Source: Lepus europaeus
Lineage: Eukaryota > Chordata > Mammalia > Lagomorpha > Leporidae
Assembly: GCF_033115175.1 (NCBI RefSeq)
Contig: NC_084837.1
Span: forward strand, 30,334,266-30,398,265
DNA length: 64,000 nucleotides
Reading direction: 5' to 3'
Below are positions 46,009 through 57,371 of this stretch, one piece after another (position 1 is the first letter of the stretch; every line of letters begins with the position of its first letter). The notes below the pieces were generated by a model. The model made no database searches. It saw only the letters and a list, made by a program, of their open reading frames with translations, and was not told the DNA's origin. Position numbers and translations under genes: made by a program.

Positions 46009-46352
46009 GGGGCTGGCTCTGTGATGCAGTAAGTAAAGCTGCCGCCTGCAGTGCCAGCATTCCATTTGGACACCCAATCAAGTCCTAGCTGCTCCACTTC
46101 TGACCCAGCTTTCTGCTATGGCCTGGGAGGGCAGTAGAAGATGGCCCAAGTCCTTGGGCCCCTGTGCTCGCGTGGGAAGACCCAGAAGAAGCTTCTGGCT
46201 CCTGGCTCTTGGCTTCAGATCAGCACAGCTCTGGATGTTGTGGCTAGTTGGGGAGTGAACTAGCAGATAGAAGACCTCTCTTTCTCTGGCTCTCCTTCTC
46301 TCTCTGTGTAACTCTGACTTTCAAATAAATAAATAAATATTAAAAAAAAAAA
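46009..46352 (+). repeat. CSINE
   Basis: Target duplication agattgagaaaggg on both sides. Confidence 0.93.
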
Positions 46353-46498
46353 AAGATTGAGAAAGGGCATATAGGCCCTTAGTTTACAAACTAAGAAAAT
46401 TTCTAATATTAGGAGAACTAGAACATGGGGCATGAGAAAAAAAAAAAAAAGAATAGTAAGAGGTAATGTACAAAGTTAAGCTGAGGTAATATATTAAG

Positions 46499-46791
46499 GG
46501 TCCCATGCTATGGCACAATGGGTTAAAGCCCTGACCTGCGGTGCTGGCATCCCATATGGGTGCTGGTTCAAGTCCTGGTTGCTCCACTTCCAAACCACCA
46601 CCCTGCTGATGGCTTGGGGAAGTGGTGGAAGATGGTCCAAGTTCTTGGGTCCCTGGACCCACATGGGAGATCCAGAAGAAGCTCCTGGCTTCGGATCAGC
46701 TCAGCTCGACCATCGCAGCTATTTGGGGACTGAACCAACGTATGGAAAACCACTTTGTCTCTACCTCTCTCTGTAACTCTTTAAAAAAAAA
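46499..46791 (+). repeat. CSINE
   Basis: Head gggtcccatgctatggca; short CT region; A12 tail. Confidence 0.88.
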
Positions 46792-47084
46792 AAGTTACAC
46801 TGGAGTTCTCTGGGAAATAGGGAACTATGAAAAATTTTGAGTGTAAAAGAGATGACTATTTTAGAAAGAAAATTGTAGAATATGAATATACAACCTATAT
46901 TTAAAAAGGATGAAAATAAGAGAAGTCTTATCAAAAGGCTATTGTAATTATTCAGAAGAGGTCATGAAGGCCCAAAATACAACTGTGACAGGATATAGAT
47001 TAAGTTAGACTGAGAAGAAACTTCAGTGCTTGAACTTGGAAGGTAAGAAGTATGTAAAGATGACTCTTAAAAGTTGTGGTTTCT

Positions 47085-47398
47085 TTTAAAATTATTTATT
47101 TATTTGAAAGGTAGAGTCACACATAAACACAAAGCGAGCAGGGAAGAGAAATCTTCCATTTGCTGATTCACTTCCCAAATAGCTACAACAGCTAGGGCGA
47201 AGCAAGCTGGAGCAAGGAGTCAAGAACTCCACATGGGTGGCAGGAACTCAAGTACTTGAGCCAGTATCTGCTGCTTCCCAGGAGCATTAGCAGTGAACTG
47301 GGTCAGAAGCGTAGTAGCAAGAACTTAAACCAGCAATACTGTATGGAATATGGGTCTCCTAAGTGGCAGCTTAACCCACTAGGCCACAACATCCACCC
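47085..47398 (-). repeat. CSINE, older type
   Basis: Tail tttaaaattatttattta; head end acaacatccacccc. Confidence 0.85.
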
Positions 47399-47643
47399 CA
47401 ACTCCAAAGATTTAAGCTTCCATAACTGGGAGAATGGTAATGCTGCAAATAAAAATGGATAAGAAAGAAAAAGGAGTGGGTACAGAAAGGAAGCAAAGTT
47501 TGGTTTTGAGTATTTTTGCTCCTGTTGCTAAGACAGATCTAGCAGGTATTTGTTTTAAACTGGGAAACTTAAATGTCTTGTAATTTTCTATTTTAGAATT
47601 AACTGCTGGCCAAAATATGTAAATATGTTTATGATTCTGCTAT

Positions 47644-47943
47644 CCAAAAAAGGATGTCACTAGTATCCTGCATCCTATATTGGAGTACTGGGTTTGAAAC
47701 CTAACTCTTGTTTCTCACTCCAGCTTCCTGCTAACGTGGATCCTGGGAGGCAGGGTTGGTAGCTCAAGTATTTGGTTCCTGGCACCCATTTAGGAGATCC
47801 AGATTAAATTCTGTCTATCAATATCAGCCATGAACCAGTCCCAACTATTGAGGCAACCAGGGAGTGAACTAACGGTTGAGAACAATCTCTGTATCTCAAA
47901 TAAACAAAATTAGGGTGATGAAACCAAAAAGGATGTCACTAGC
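47644..47943 (+). repeat. Old CSINE-related element with long target duplication
   Basis: Flanked by ccaaaaaaggatgtcactag and ccaaaaaggatgtcactag. Body cttcctgctaacgtggatcc; tail caaataaacaaaatt. Confidence 0.85.
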
Positions 47944-47989
47944 AAGAAATGGACTCTTTCAGCAATTATTTCAAAGCAAATTTTTGAAA

Positions 47990-48316
47990 AAGATTTGCTT
48001 GTTTATTTGAAAGGCAGAGTTAGAGAGGAAGAAGAGACAGAAAGAGAAAGTGAGACCTTCCATCTGCTGGTTCATTCCCCAAATGGCCACAATGGCCGGG
48101 GTATGGTCCAGGCTGAAGCCAGGAACCAGGAACTCCATCCAGGTCTCCTGTGTGGGTGTTAGGGACTGAAGCATTTGGGCCATCTTCTGTTGCTTTCTCA
48201 GATGCACTAGCAGGGAGCTAGATTGGAAATGGAGTAGCTGGGACATGAAGCTGCACTGATATGGGATTCCAACATGGCAAGTGGCAGCTTAATCTGCTAT
48301 ACCACAACACTGGCCT
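47990..48316 (-). repeat. CSINE
   Basis: Target duplication caaagcaaattttt / caaagcaattttt. Confidence 0.9.
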
Positions 48317-48319
48317 GCA

Positions 48320-48774
48320 AAGCAATTTTTAAAAGGAAAAAACATTTACATTTTAGTGTTAGGGTATGAGTTGTTTTTAAGAAGAAAAAATATTTTTGTC
48401 TCTGAGTTTCTTTACATGAGAAATAAAATGGATAATAGGGAAAAATCCATCTTTCAATTTTATATATACAGTGGGCAATTTATTGCTGCCATATAGGACA
48501 TAAATTGAATTATATCATAGATTAAATTTTAAGAAATTTACCAAGAAAAAATTTTTAATTAAGTTCCTTTTTACCAATTTGGGTTACTTCCATGAAACAA
48601 TGTAGATGTGTTAAATCTCTGTATGCCCATAAATGATGTAAGATGATCAGAAATAACAAAGTACCACAGGTGATCTTCTCAGCTGCTACAAAAACACATA
48701 CAATGACAGCTCCTTACTTATTTTAGATTATAAGGTTTAATGACAAATGGCTTCTAATTATTTATTTAAAGACA
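48320..48774. other. TOGARAM1: Intron sequence, nothing recognised
   Basis: A+T-rich with no exon or repeat identified. Confidence 0.35.
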
Positions 48775-48900
48775 AGGGTACTTCAAAAACGCTCATGGAA
48801 AATAAATGCATATTATTTTAAAATGTGTAATTTGAAAGCTTTTACATCAAAATAAATGTATCTTTTAATTCAATTTTCCATGAACTTTTGGAAGTACCCT
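48775..48900 (-). mobile_element. Intact palindromic MITE (about 126 bp)
   Basis: Terminal arms agggtacttcaaaaa and ttttggaagtaccct are inverted complements; the inner arms tcatggaaaat / attttccatga extend the pairing. No coding capacity. It is probably mariner-like; family not named. Confidence 0.75.
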
Positions 48901-49214
48901 CTTATTTTATATCTTCAACATACTTCTTTTTATCCTAAGGGGATTTTTTTTTAAATACAGTTGTAATAGACTATCTTAAAAAATGGATAGGGCAGTCACT
49001 GACATGCTACTTGCTTCGAAGTAAAAAGAAAATATATATAAAATGTTTATAATGGATAACTATAACAAAGAAACTTTCTCAGGTTCTACCACAAGAAAAT
49101 GTTATTTCCATTGCCAAAGCTTTATTCCATGGTTATAATGTAACTGAGAACCTGGAAGTCATTTACTCACATAATTTCCTCCACTCCATATTAGAGGCAA
49201 AAAGTCTTAGAAAA

Positions 49215-49270
49215 ACTGTGTGTGTGTGAGTGAGTGTGTGTGCACGCCCACATGTGCATGCACGCAAGTG
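49215..49270. repeat. (TG)n and alternating purine-pyrimidine tract
   Basis: (TG)n with GAGTGA interruption followed by tgcacgcccacatgtgcatgc; Z-DNA-prone composition. Confidence 0.8.
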
Positions 49271-49543
49271 CCGGTGTACCTTAAGGAATAGTTCTGCAAG
49301 GTTTCCCTCATTTTAATCTCATGAGCAATGGCTTGCTTTCACTGGCTCCTCAGGTAAGTTCAAAAACCAATACGGAATTTATGAGTTTTCCTATTTCGCA
49401 AAATTATTTAAGCAACAAACCAGCAGAAGGTAAAATGAAAAACCTCAAAACAGAATTGTCATTTCTTTGTCAGTATATTAAGGGGGGATTCTCATTTAGA
49501 GATATTCAATCCTAAAAATTAACTTGTCATAAAATTTACCAAC

Positions 49544-49696
49544 CTTTTGTATGCTTAGAATGTCTTGAGTGTTCCTTATTTTGTATTTTTAAAGCACTAG
49601 GTGAAATGTCATGTGACCTATCATCTTCAAAATCACCACATCCAAACCCATAGTTCATACGCTGGCCAATTATGCTTACACTGGATGTTGCAATCC
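49544..49696 (-). CDS. TOGARAM1: TOGARAM1 visible exon 5 (linker)
   Basis: Acceptor ttttactttatag; donor ACAAAAG|GTTGGT. It encodes IATSSVSIIGQRMNYGFG and then DFEDDRSHDISPSALK ending in a His/Lys-rich stretch. The phase-1 end requires the first GT; a stronger-looking GTAAAT 4 nt downstream would shift the frame. The reading frame continues without stops into the next exon as Gly-Phe-Ile. Confidence 0.86.
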
Positions 49697-49845
49697 CTAT
49701 AAAGTAAAATATTTGAATGACTTAGTATTATGTTAGGTACATATCTCTCCTCTAAATCTATCTAGTCTTTTAACCTTTTAAAAGGATCACTAACATAAAA
49801 TTAAAAATTATAACAGCATAGTCATATACTTTGAGTTATAGCAAA

Positions 49846-49925
49846 AATGTTTACTGTAACATCATTCAGGAAATGTAGTACAATTTGCTATTATAACTGG
49901 TAGAACATATGTGGGAATTTTATCT
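49846..49925. repeat. Segment resembling 51279-51350
   Basis: actgtaacat...aggaaatgtagtacaattt is echoed 1.4 kb away. Diverged; family unknown. Confidence 0.4.
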
Positions 49926-50174
49926 TCCTAGCAGATAAGAACATTTATATCATAATATTTCTTAAAATAGTCCTTACAAGGAAATATAAAATGAAACGTT
50001 TGAAAGAGATAATCAAATACATGTTTAAAAAATTGGCAAGCATTTAATGTGTAAATGTCACTTTTAACTGTATACTAGGAAAAAAATTAATCCAAAATTT
50101 TAAAACCATGGTAGAAATGACTATTTTCTTCCATTTCTCCTTCTCTTGCTCCCTTCTAATAGATCTATAACTGG

Positions 50175-50418
50175 CTCAGCTGGTGAGACAGTAAACACAT
50201 AGTGATCAAGAGCTCAGGATCTGGAACCATGCTCCCCTGCCTTAAATTACAGCACTGCCACTTAAACTGCTGAGAGAATGTGGACAAGACACTTAACCTT
50301 AATTGTGAAACAGGGATAACAGTAGTACCTTTTTGAGAACCGTTGTCAGTATTAAAGGAAGATAACATATAAAAGGGCTTAGCAGAGTACCTAGCACATT
50401 GTAAATACTCAAATGTTA
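50175..50418 (+). repeat. MIR element, near full length
   Basis: aagagctcaggatctggaac, acaagacacttaaccttaat and aatactcaaatgttatta follow the MIR order. Confidence 0.85.
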
Positions 50419-50615
50419 TTATATGCCCAAATAAAAATAGAACAAAAGCAAAGCCCTACTGTACACTTCCTTTTAACAAAATTTTTAGTTCATATTTGAA
50501 TGTCTACTACATGAAAAATTCTAGACAATAAATTAAATTTGAGTCACTGTCCATTCTTATATACAGCTTCTAAGTAAGCTATTAAGCGATAATAAAATAT
50601 GCTTTGTTTTTGATG

Positions 50616-50952
50616 GAGCAGATTTTGTGGTGCAGTGAGTCAAGCTGCCATTTGCAATGGTTACATCCCATACTGAGGTGCTGGTTTGAGTCCCAGCTAC
50701 TCCATGCTTCTGAAACAGCTTCCTACTAATGCACCTAAAAAGGCAGTGGATGATAACCAAGTACTTGGGTCCCTGGATGTGGGATACCAAGTATGTGGAA
50801 GACCTGGATGCAGCTTGGAGTTCCTTGCTTCAGCCTGGCCCTGGCTGTTGTGGGCACTTAAAAAACGAACTAGCAGATGGAAAATCTCTTTCTTTGTATG
50901 CCACTCCCTTTCTTCCTTTCACTCTGCCTTTCCAATGAATAAATTAAATCTT
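50616..50952 (+). repeat. CSINE
   Basis: Head ggagcagattttgtggtg; tail runs into (GT)n at 50955-50972. Confidence 0.86.
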
Positions 50953-51175
50953 ATATGTGTGTGTGTGTGTGTGTATACATGCATATATACACTGTTTTTA
51001 ATAATGTATTTTAATACACAAAAAATGGGAGGTGGGGAGAGGAAATGGCTGATAATTGCTAAGCTAGAAAGTTTTATAGAATAAAGGGTACTAAGTTAAG
51101 AGGGAAAAGATCAAAGAAATATCTGATAGTATTAAAAAAGTATTTCTGAAAATAACATGGATATCTTCCTAAATT

Positions 51176-51217
51176 CTTAGTTACTTCATAAAGACTCTTA
51201 GTTACTTCATAAAGATA
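51176..51217 (+). repeat. 21-bp tandem duplication
   Basis: Two copies of cttagttacttcataaaga back to back. Confidence 0.9.
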
Positions 51218-51668
51218 CTGACTGGGTAGAAATGCTTTCTATTAATAGGTAACACTAATATAATGCTACAAGAAAGAGCTTACAGTAACATAATTTAAGA
51301 AATATAGCACAATTTTGTATAGTACGTAGTAGTAGGATATATGTGGAAATCCTTATGGGAAATACTTTTATAGATAGTTTGAATTTATAATTTTTACATA
51401 ATTGCTATTTTTGCTTTTAGCTTCAAATGGTCTTTATCATCATTTTTATGTTTTACCAGTTGAAGTATGATAAATCTGTAGAAATCAATTGCCCACTGAA
51501 AAGAAAACAAATACAAATTTATAAAATACAAAACCATTAGCAAATTAGAGGGATTGACAGAACAGTAAGTTTAATTAAGACTATCTTATAGTGAACTCAA
51601 AAATAGAAATCTTTCCAAAACTTGTTCCTAGAAAAAATTAAATTATTTGTTAAAAATACAGATTTCTG

Positions 51669-51945
51669 GAGCAGGCATTTAGCCTACTGGTTAAGATGCT
51701 GGTTAAGCACCTGCATCCCATATTGGAGTACCTGGTTTGATATGTGGCTCTAGCTCCTAACACCAGCTTCTAGATAATGCAGATCCCAGGAGACAGTGGT
51801 GATGGCTCAAGCTATTGGGTTTCTGTGGCCAGTTAGGGAGTGAACCAGTGGATGGAGATCTCTCCATCTTTCTTTCTTTCTGTTTCTCCCTCTATCTCTG
51901 TAACTCTGCCTTTCAAATAAAATAAATAAATATTTATTTATTTTA
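51669..51945 (+). repeat. CSINE-related, old
   Basis: Head ggagcaggcatttagcctac; tail (aaat)n merges with the duplicated tail region that follows. Confidence 0.8.
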
Positions 51946-52004
51946 AATTTATTTATTATTTGAAAGGCAGAGTTATATTTCAAATATTTACATTTAAAAT
52001 AAAA

Positions 52005-52308
52005 TAAATATTTATTTATTTATTATTTGAAGGGCAGAGTTACAGAAAGTCACAGGCAGAGAGAGAGAGAGAAGTCTTCCATCTGCTGGTTCACTGCCCA
52101 GATGGCTGCAATGGCCGGAGCTGTGCCAATCTGAAGCCACGAGCCAGGAGCTTCTTCTGGGTCTCCCACATGGGTGCAGGGCCCCAAGGACTTGGGCCAT
52201 CTTCTATTGCTTTCCCAGGCCATAGAAGAGAGCCAGATTGGAAGTAAAACAGCCAGGACTTGAACTGGTGCCTCTATGGGATGCCGGCACTGCAGGCAGC
52301 GCCAGCCC
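52005..52308 (-). repeat. CSINE
   Basis: Tail (attt)n; head end ggcagcgccagcccc. A second partial tail start lies at 51946-51978. Confidence 0.88.
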
Positions 52309-52309
52309 C

Positions 52310-52955
52310 CAATTTTTCTTTTTTAAAACAATGAGGTTAGTGAGGTATGGAGGGAGCAGATCATGGAAATACACTCTGAAAGAATGCAGACTGGTCAACA
52401 TAGTCAGATTTTCACTGTTGGGCAGACTAAAACTGAGAACAGTTAGCAGGCTAAATAGGTAAGAAATGAGGAAGAGTGTGAAGTAGAATCATGGTAGTGG
52501 GAATTAAACAAAGGATCAAATTCAGATATACTTAAGAGGAGGAAATAAAAAACCTTAACAGTCACATGCATATAGAGCTATTTAGAAAGGCAATTAAAAT
52601 GTAAAGCAGCTTTAAAATTGTTAAGAATTTTATATTGAGATCCTGGAACAATAAGTATCATACTACAATTTATTACAATTCATTTCCAATACAACATAGT
52701 TTTACTAATCATAAAGAACAACAACATTCAGGTCCCATTCTAAGTAGATTTTAGTTCAAGTACTTTTTCTAACTGATTACTAATTTTTAAATCTGCTTTC
52801 TGAGAAGTGACATTATAAAATTAGAGACTTAGAGCTTAATTCACAAAATTTTAAAAACAGGATAAACAAACTACATAAAGTATATATTACTTCAAAAACA
52901 ACAGTTAACTTATAGTTACCACTAGTAGTTGACAAGTTAGCTATTGTCTTTTGTG
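52310..52955. other. TOGARAM1: Unassigned intron sequence
   Basis: No exon or recognisable element. Confidence 0.35.
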
Positions 52956-52960
52956 ATACC

Positions 52961-53090
52961 CAGTGGTTCCCAAACTATGTTGCACATTAGAATCATCTGG
53001 AGAGTTTTCAAAACTTGACAGCCAGGTCAAACTCTATACCATCTAAATCAAAATATCTCAGCGTAGGAGCCAGGGACAGGTATACTTATG
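52961..53090 (+). repeat. MER5A-like hAT fragment
   Basis: cagtggttcccaaactatgt then acattagaatcatctggaga is the MER5A 5' end. Confidence 0.8.
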
Positions 53091-53316
53091 GCTTAAATGG
53101 AGATCATTGATTCAGATAAATAAATACTTTAAATACTTTTTCTTTCAAAAATAACATTTATTCTTCTCAAAATGGCCTCTTAGGGAGTTAAAAATGATTA
53201 GTCTTAATTGGTAACAAGAAAAATTCTAAATGCAACATGTACTTGCTATTCTTTGGACACCATTTAAAAAAATCACATTTTTCTTAAATTTCATTTATAA
53301 AACAGTCACAGAATAC

Positions 53317-53414
53317 CTGCGCTGGGACTTTGTTCAGAAATATGAGTGTTTTTCTTTTTTGCCGAAGAAAGTCTTGGACAAGGTTTTGATGCAAATGTTG
53401 GAAATATATCTGCC
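53317..53414 (-). CDS. TOGARAM1: TOGARAM1 visible exon 4 (linker)
   Basis: A 98-nt exon with acceptor gttttgttgtag and donor CGCAG|GTATTC; it enters with one codon base and leaves in phase 1. It encodes ADIFPTFASKPCPRLSSAKK followed by NTHISEQSPSAG. The composition is linker-like with a Lys cluster. It is too short to show as a prominent open frame and was found from splice sites and phase. Confidence 0.87.
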
Positions 53415-54028
53415 CTACAACAAAACAAAGCAATTTCAATAAGCATTTGAGATATAGAGCTGCTCAAAAACTTACATTACACATTCTCTATTCATTTTAT
53501 TAATTCACAATCAGCCATCAATAGGCAAGAAAATAATTCGCTGGGGTGGCCAGAACTCTACAACAGGGAGATTCCTGAGAGAGCTGTGAGAACTATGGTA
53601 TGGAGCCCTGAGCCTCTACAAAGTAATATAATTAACAAACAGCTGGACGGAACTTATCCATAAATTAAAAGAAATTGGAGTTGAGTTTAAAATGAAAGCA
53701 GTAATATTAGCTACATGTCAATTGGCAAGGTCCAAAAAACAGATAATGAACAAAGAATATTAGGATAAATATTAGGAAAAAATGAAACTTGGGAATGCTG
53801 TTAATATTAATTTGGGTGTTCCAAATGGGATTCTGTTTTCTCTATCTACCCCAACTCCAAATCAAAGCCAAGCAAGGCAATATCTGTAAAGTTTTCCATT
53901 GTATTTTAAGAGAATTATGACATTTGGAAAACTGAAAAATAAATGTTTTTGTCTTTTCCAAATATATTAGAACCCTAGGCCACAAATTATAGATGAGCAC
54001 TCATTTAATATATGAAAACATGAAATAC
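53415..54028. other. TOGARAM1: Intron between exons 4 and 3
   Basis: Short intron without SINEs; nothing else recognised. Confidence 0.4.
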
Positions 54029-54261
54029 ATTATTCTTTTCCCCTGGGGAGTTGTAGAGAGAGAAGAAGTCAATGATTCTTGGCTATAAACTCCACTTTCA
54101 CTGTAAGAGCTGATGTTAGGAGAGGAAGATCGAGATGGGGAGTCCATAGTCAAGTCTAGCTTCAATGCAGAATCTGGGCTTTCAAGATCAGAAGTACTGC
54201 CGCTCAGTTTAGCTCTTTTCTTTGCTGCACTGTTACGAAGGGACCGAAGAGAGCTTTGCAT
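54029..54261 (-). CDS. TOGARAM1: TOGARAM1 visible exon 3 (linker)
   Basis: Acceptor cattttttcttag is followed directly by ATGCAAAGC (internal Met, phase 0). It encodes a basic patch (NSAAKKRAKLSGS) and a long Ser-rich run with DLESPDSALK and MDSPSRSSSPNISS. The donor ATAAT|GTATTT is weak by consensus, having T instead of G at -1 and T at +5, but it is the one that restores ATG (Met) with the next exon. The exon ends in phase 2. Confidence 0.9.
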
Positions 54262-54563
54262 CTAAGAAAAAATGAAACAAATTAATTTTATAAAATAAGT
54301 TCTTTATATTAGTAAGAGTTATCCTTATATTTTTTAAGTTCCACTAACCATACCTGGTTAGCCATTCTCTAGTCTAGTACTGACAAATGGATACACTGAT
54401 ATATATGTACATAATATAAATACACAGATTTCAGCACCTGGGTGTTTATAAACAACCTACTGTGTTGTAAACTCCTTGGAAGAATCTTAAATATCAGTTA
54501 CTACAGTATCTCCAGCACTAGGCACAATGACTAATTACACTGTTTGAATTAAATTGCTTAATA

Positions 54564-54805
54564 GGGGCCAGTGCTGTGGCATAGCAGGTAAAGCCAGCAC
54601 CTGCAGTGCTGGCATCCCATATGGGTTCAAGTCCCAGCTGCTTTATTTCCGATCCAGCTCTCTGCTATGGCCTGGGGAGGAGGTGGAAGATGGTCCAAGT
54701 TCTTTGGCTTCTGTACCCGTGTGGGAGACCGGGAGGAAGCTCCTGGATCCTGGCTTTGAATCAACTCAGCTTTCAAATAAATAAATAAATAAATCATTTT
54801 TAAAA
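54564..54805 (+). repeat. CSINE, internally deleted
   Basis: Lacks the CT tract (tcagc joins tttcaaataaat). Target duplication aaattgcttaata. Confidence 0.9.
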
Positions 54806-55104
54806 AATTGCTTAATAAATTATTTTCCTAATATCACTGAAATACAAATGAGTTGGAAAAAATCAAATAAAGATTTCACAGAGGTTGGAATGACTAATTC
54901 AGTAAGAATCAATCCGGATATTCTATAAGTTATTTAATATTAATGATACACTTTTTAAATGAATATGCTTCAACATTAACTATTTTAATGAGCAAACTCT
55001 CAGAATATGATGCTTACATTTTAAAAGCAGGATAAAAATAAGACTGTAAGATATCTTGATTGTTTTCATTTATATATAATATAAAATCACTTTTTAAAAT
55101 CTGA

Positions 55105-55432
55105 CACCAAGACGCCAGTGTGTAGTGGGTAAAGCTTCAGTCTGCAATGCTGGCATTTTATATGGGCACCAGTTTGAGTCCCAGCTGCTCCACTTCTGAT
55201 CCAGCTCCCTGCTAATGCACGTGGGAAAGCAGAAAAGGATGGCCCAAGCATCCTCATGGGAGTTGGGGATGAAGCTCCTGGCTCTTGGCTTTGGCTCGGC
55301 CCAGCCTTGGCCATTGCAGCCATTTTGTGAGTGGATCAGCAGATGGAAGATCTTTCTCTCTCTCTGCCTCTGCCTCTCCTTCTCTGTAACTCTCTCAAAC
55401 AAATAAATAAATCGTAAAAAAAAAAAAAAAAC
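55105..55432 (+). repeat. CSINE
   Basis: Target duplication ctgacaccaag (55098) / ctgacatcaag (55790), with a younger SINE nested at its tail. Confidence 0.88.
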
Positions 55433-55437
55433 CTGTC

Positions 55438-55787
55438 GGCCGGCACCGCGGCTCACTTGGTTAATCCTCCATCCGCGGCGCCAGCATCCCGGGTTCTAGT
55501 CCTGGTTGGGGCACCGGATTCTGTCCCGATTGCTCCTCTTCCAGTCCAGCTCTCTGCTGTGGCCCGGGAAGGCAGCGGAGGATGGCCCAAGTGCTTGAGC
55601 CCTGTACCTGCATGGGAGACCAGGATGAAGCACCTGGCTCCTGGCTTTGGATCGGCGCAGCGCGCTGGCCACAGCGGCTATTTGCGGGGTGAACTAACGA
55701 AAAAAGGAAGACCTTTCTCTCCGTCTCTCTCTCTCTCACTGTCTAACTCTGCCTGTCAAAAAATAAAAATAAAAAAATTAAAAAAAA
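55438..55787 (+). repeat. CSINE, young type, nested
   Basis: Head ggccggcaccgcggctca; tail (aaaat)n; flanks aaaacctg / aaaccctg. Confidence 0.92.
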
Positions 55788-55799
55788 CCCTGACATCAA

Positions 55800-56500
55800 G
55801 CAAAATGAAATAATAAAAAGGAGGTATCTATGGATATGGTACTGAATCCAAAGTAATATAGCAATCACATTATTTCTCTGACACAATTAGTATGCACAGA
55901 ATTATATTGGCCAACACATTTTTATAGTATAAATGAAGTGATGTAGAATTCAAAGAGGAACCTACAATGTGATTTCAGCTTCATAAAGATAAATAAACTT
56001 GCAAATACACAAAAAGGAGAGGCTCAAGAATGTTCATTGCAGCACTGTTTGCAAGAATAAATGACTAATAATAAGACAAAATCAATTGTATAAAGATACC
56101 ATACATCGATATAATAATGTATTAGTGTAAGGAGTACAAAAATAGATAAAATATGAATTCATAGTAATAGTGGATGCCTCTAGTGAAGAAGGGAGAGAAA
56201 TTAGATTGGGGAGGGAACTATGCTTTACCTATTTAAAATATAGGACACAAATATGATAAACTTCATTGGGAGGGTCAGTGCATAGGTATATTGCTGTTAT
56301 TATTCATATTTTTAATTATAAAAGAAATAATGTATGTATAGAAAAAGTACTGGAAGGAAACACATTAAAGTGTTATAAGAAATTATTTTGAATAGTGAGA
56401 TCTGGTGTAATGAATTTGTTTATTTTTTTTTAATTTACTATGTTTTTCATAATAACAATGAAACATCTTTATAAGTAAGAAAAAAAGTTACAGGATGAAA
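55800..56500. other. TOGARAM1: Unassigned intron sequence
   Basis: tcaagaatgttcattgcagc and actgtttgcaagaataaatg suggest a short L1-like trace, but it is not firm. Confidence 0.35.
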
Positions 56501-56507
56501 AGTACTT

Positions 56508-57005
56508 GAGGAGAGGGCATTTGGCTTAGCAGTTAAGGTGCCTCCATCATGGGCCAGAGTTATGGTATAGCGGGTAAAGGCACTGCCTGTGATACACACT
56601 TCCCATATACATGCCGGCTGGAGTCCTGGCTGCTCCAATTCTGATCCAGCTCCTTGATAATGATCTGGGAAAAGCAGCGGAGGGCGACCCAAGTGCTTGG
56701 GCCCCTGCCACCCATGTGGGAAACCAAGAGAAAGAACTTGGCTCCTGGCTTCAGCCTGGCACAGCTGCTGCAGCCATTTGGGGAGTGAAGCAAGCAGGTG
56801 GAAGATCTGTCTCCCTCTCTCTCTGTAACCCTGACTTTCAAATAAGTAAGTAAAGTCAGTGAGTCAGTCAGTCAGTAAGTAAGTAAATAGATAAGCTTGC
56901 ATTCCACACCACTGTGCTTGAGTTCAGTTCTCAGCTCTGGCTCCTGGCTCCTGGCTGGGATACAACAGTGATAGCTCAAGCGATTGGGTTATTTTCATCC
57001 ACATG
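56508..57005 (+). repeat. Old CSINE-related element, interrupted
   Basis: aggagagggcatttggctta resumes after the inner SINE at gcattccacaccactgtg. Confidence 0.7.
56550..56892 (+). repeat. CSINE with tetranucleotide tail
   Basis: Head gggccagagttatggtat; the tail has become (taag)n/(tcag)n at 56840-56892. Confidence 0.87.
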
Positions 57006-57111
57006 TTTAAAGGGAGAAAAAAAATGTTGACTTTTTTTCTTAAATAGCAACTAAAATATTATAGAAAATTACAAATATTTTTAAATTATTAAAATGATAT
57101 TTGGTTCTAAC

Positions 57112-57371
57112 CTCTTCTTGATCCAAATCTTTATCCCTGAAATTTAATTCTGAAAGATCAATTGTTAGATTATCTTTTTCATTCTTCCAGATATAATCAG
57201 GTTCTTTCTTTTTGTGTCCCACTGTGTTTAAATCAGCTTTATCAGGCAAAAGGCTTATTCCCCTTGGAATGGGAGGTACAGGTTTTGTCCCATTTAGGCC
57301 TCGTCGGGAAGATGGTGATCTCACCAAGGCAGGTGTAAGTTGAACTGGAGGTTTTTCTTGAGGATTTTCTC
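57112..57371 (-). CDS. TOGARAM1: TOGARAM1 visible exon 2 (linker)
   Basis: Acceptor tttttcatgcag; donor GAAGAG|GTTAGA. It starts with two bases of a codon and ends in phase 0. The product continues the disordered linker: a proline-rich stretch (KPVPPIPRGISLLPDK) and then an acidic, charged part (DLSELNFRDKDLDQEE). The frame is open only with this phase. No catalytic motif is present; the family has none. Confidence 0.92.
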
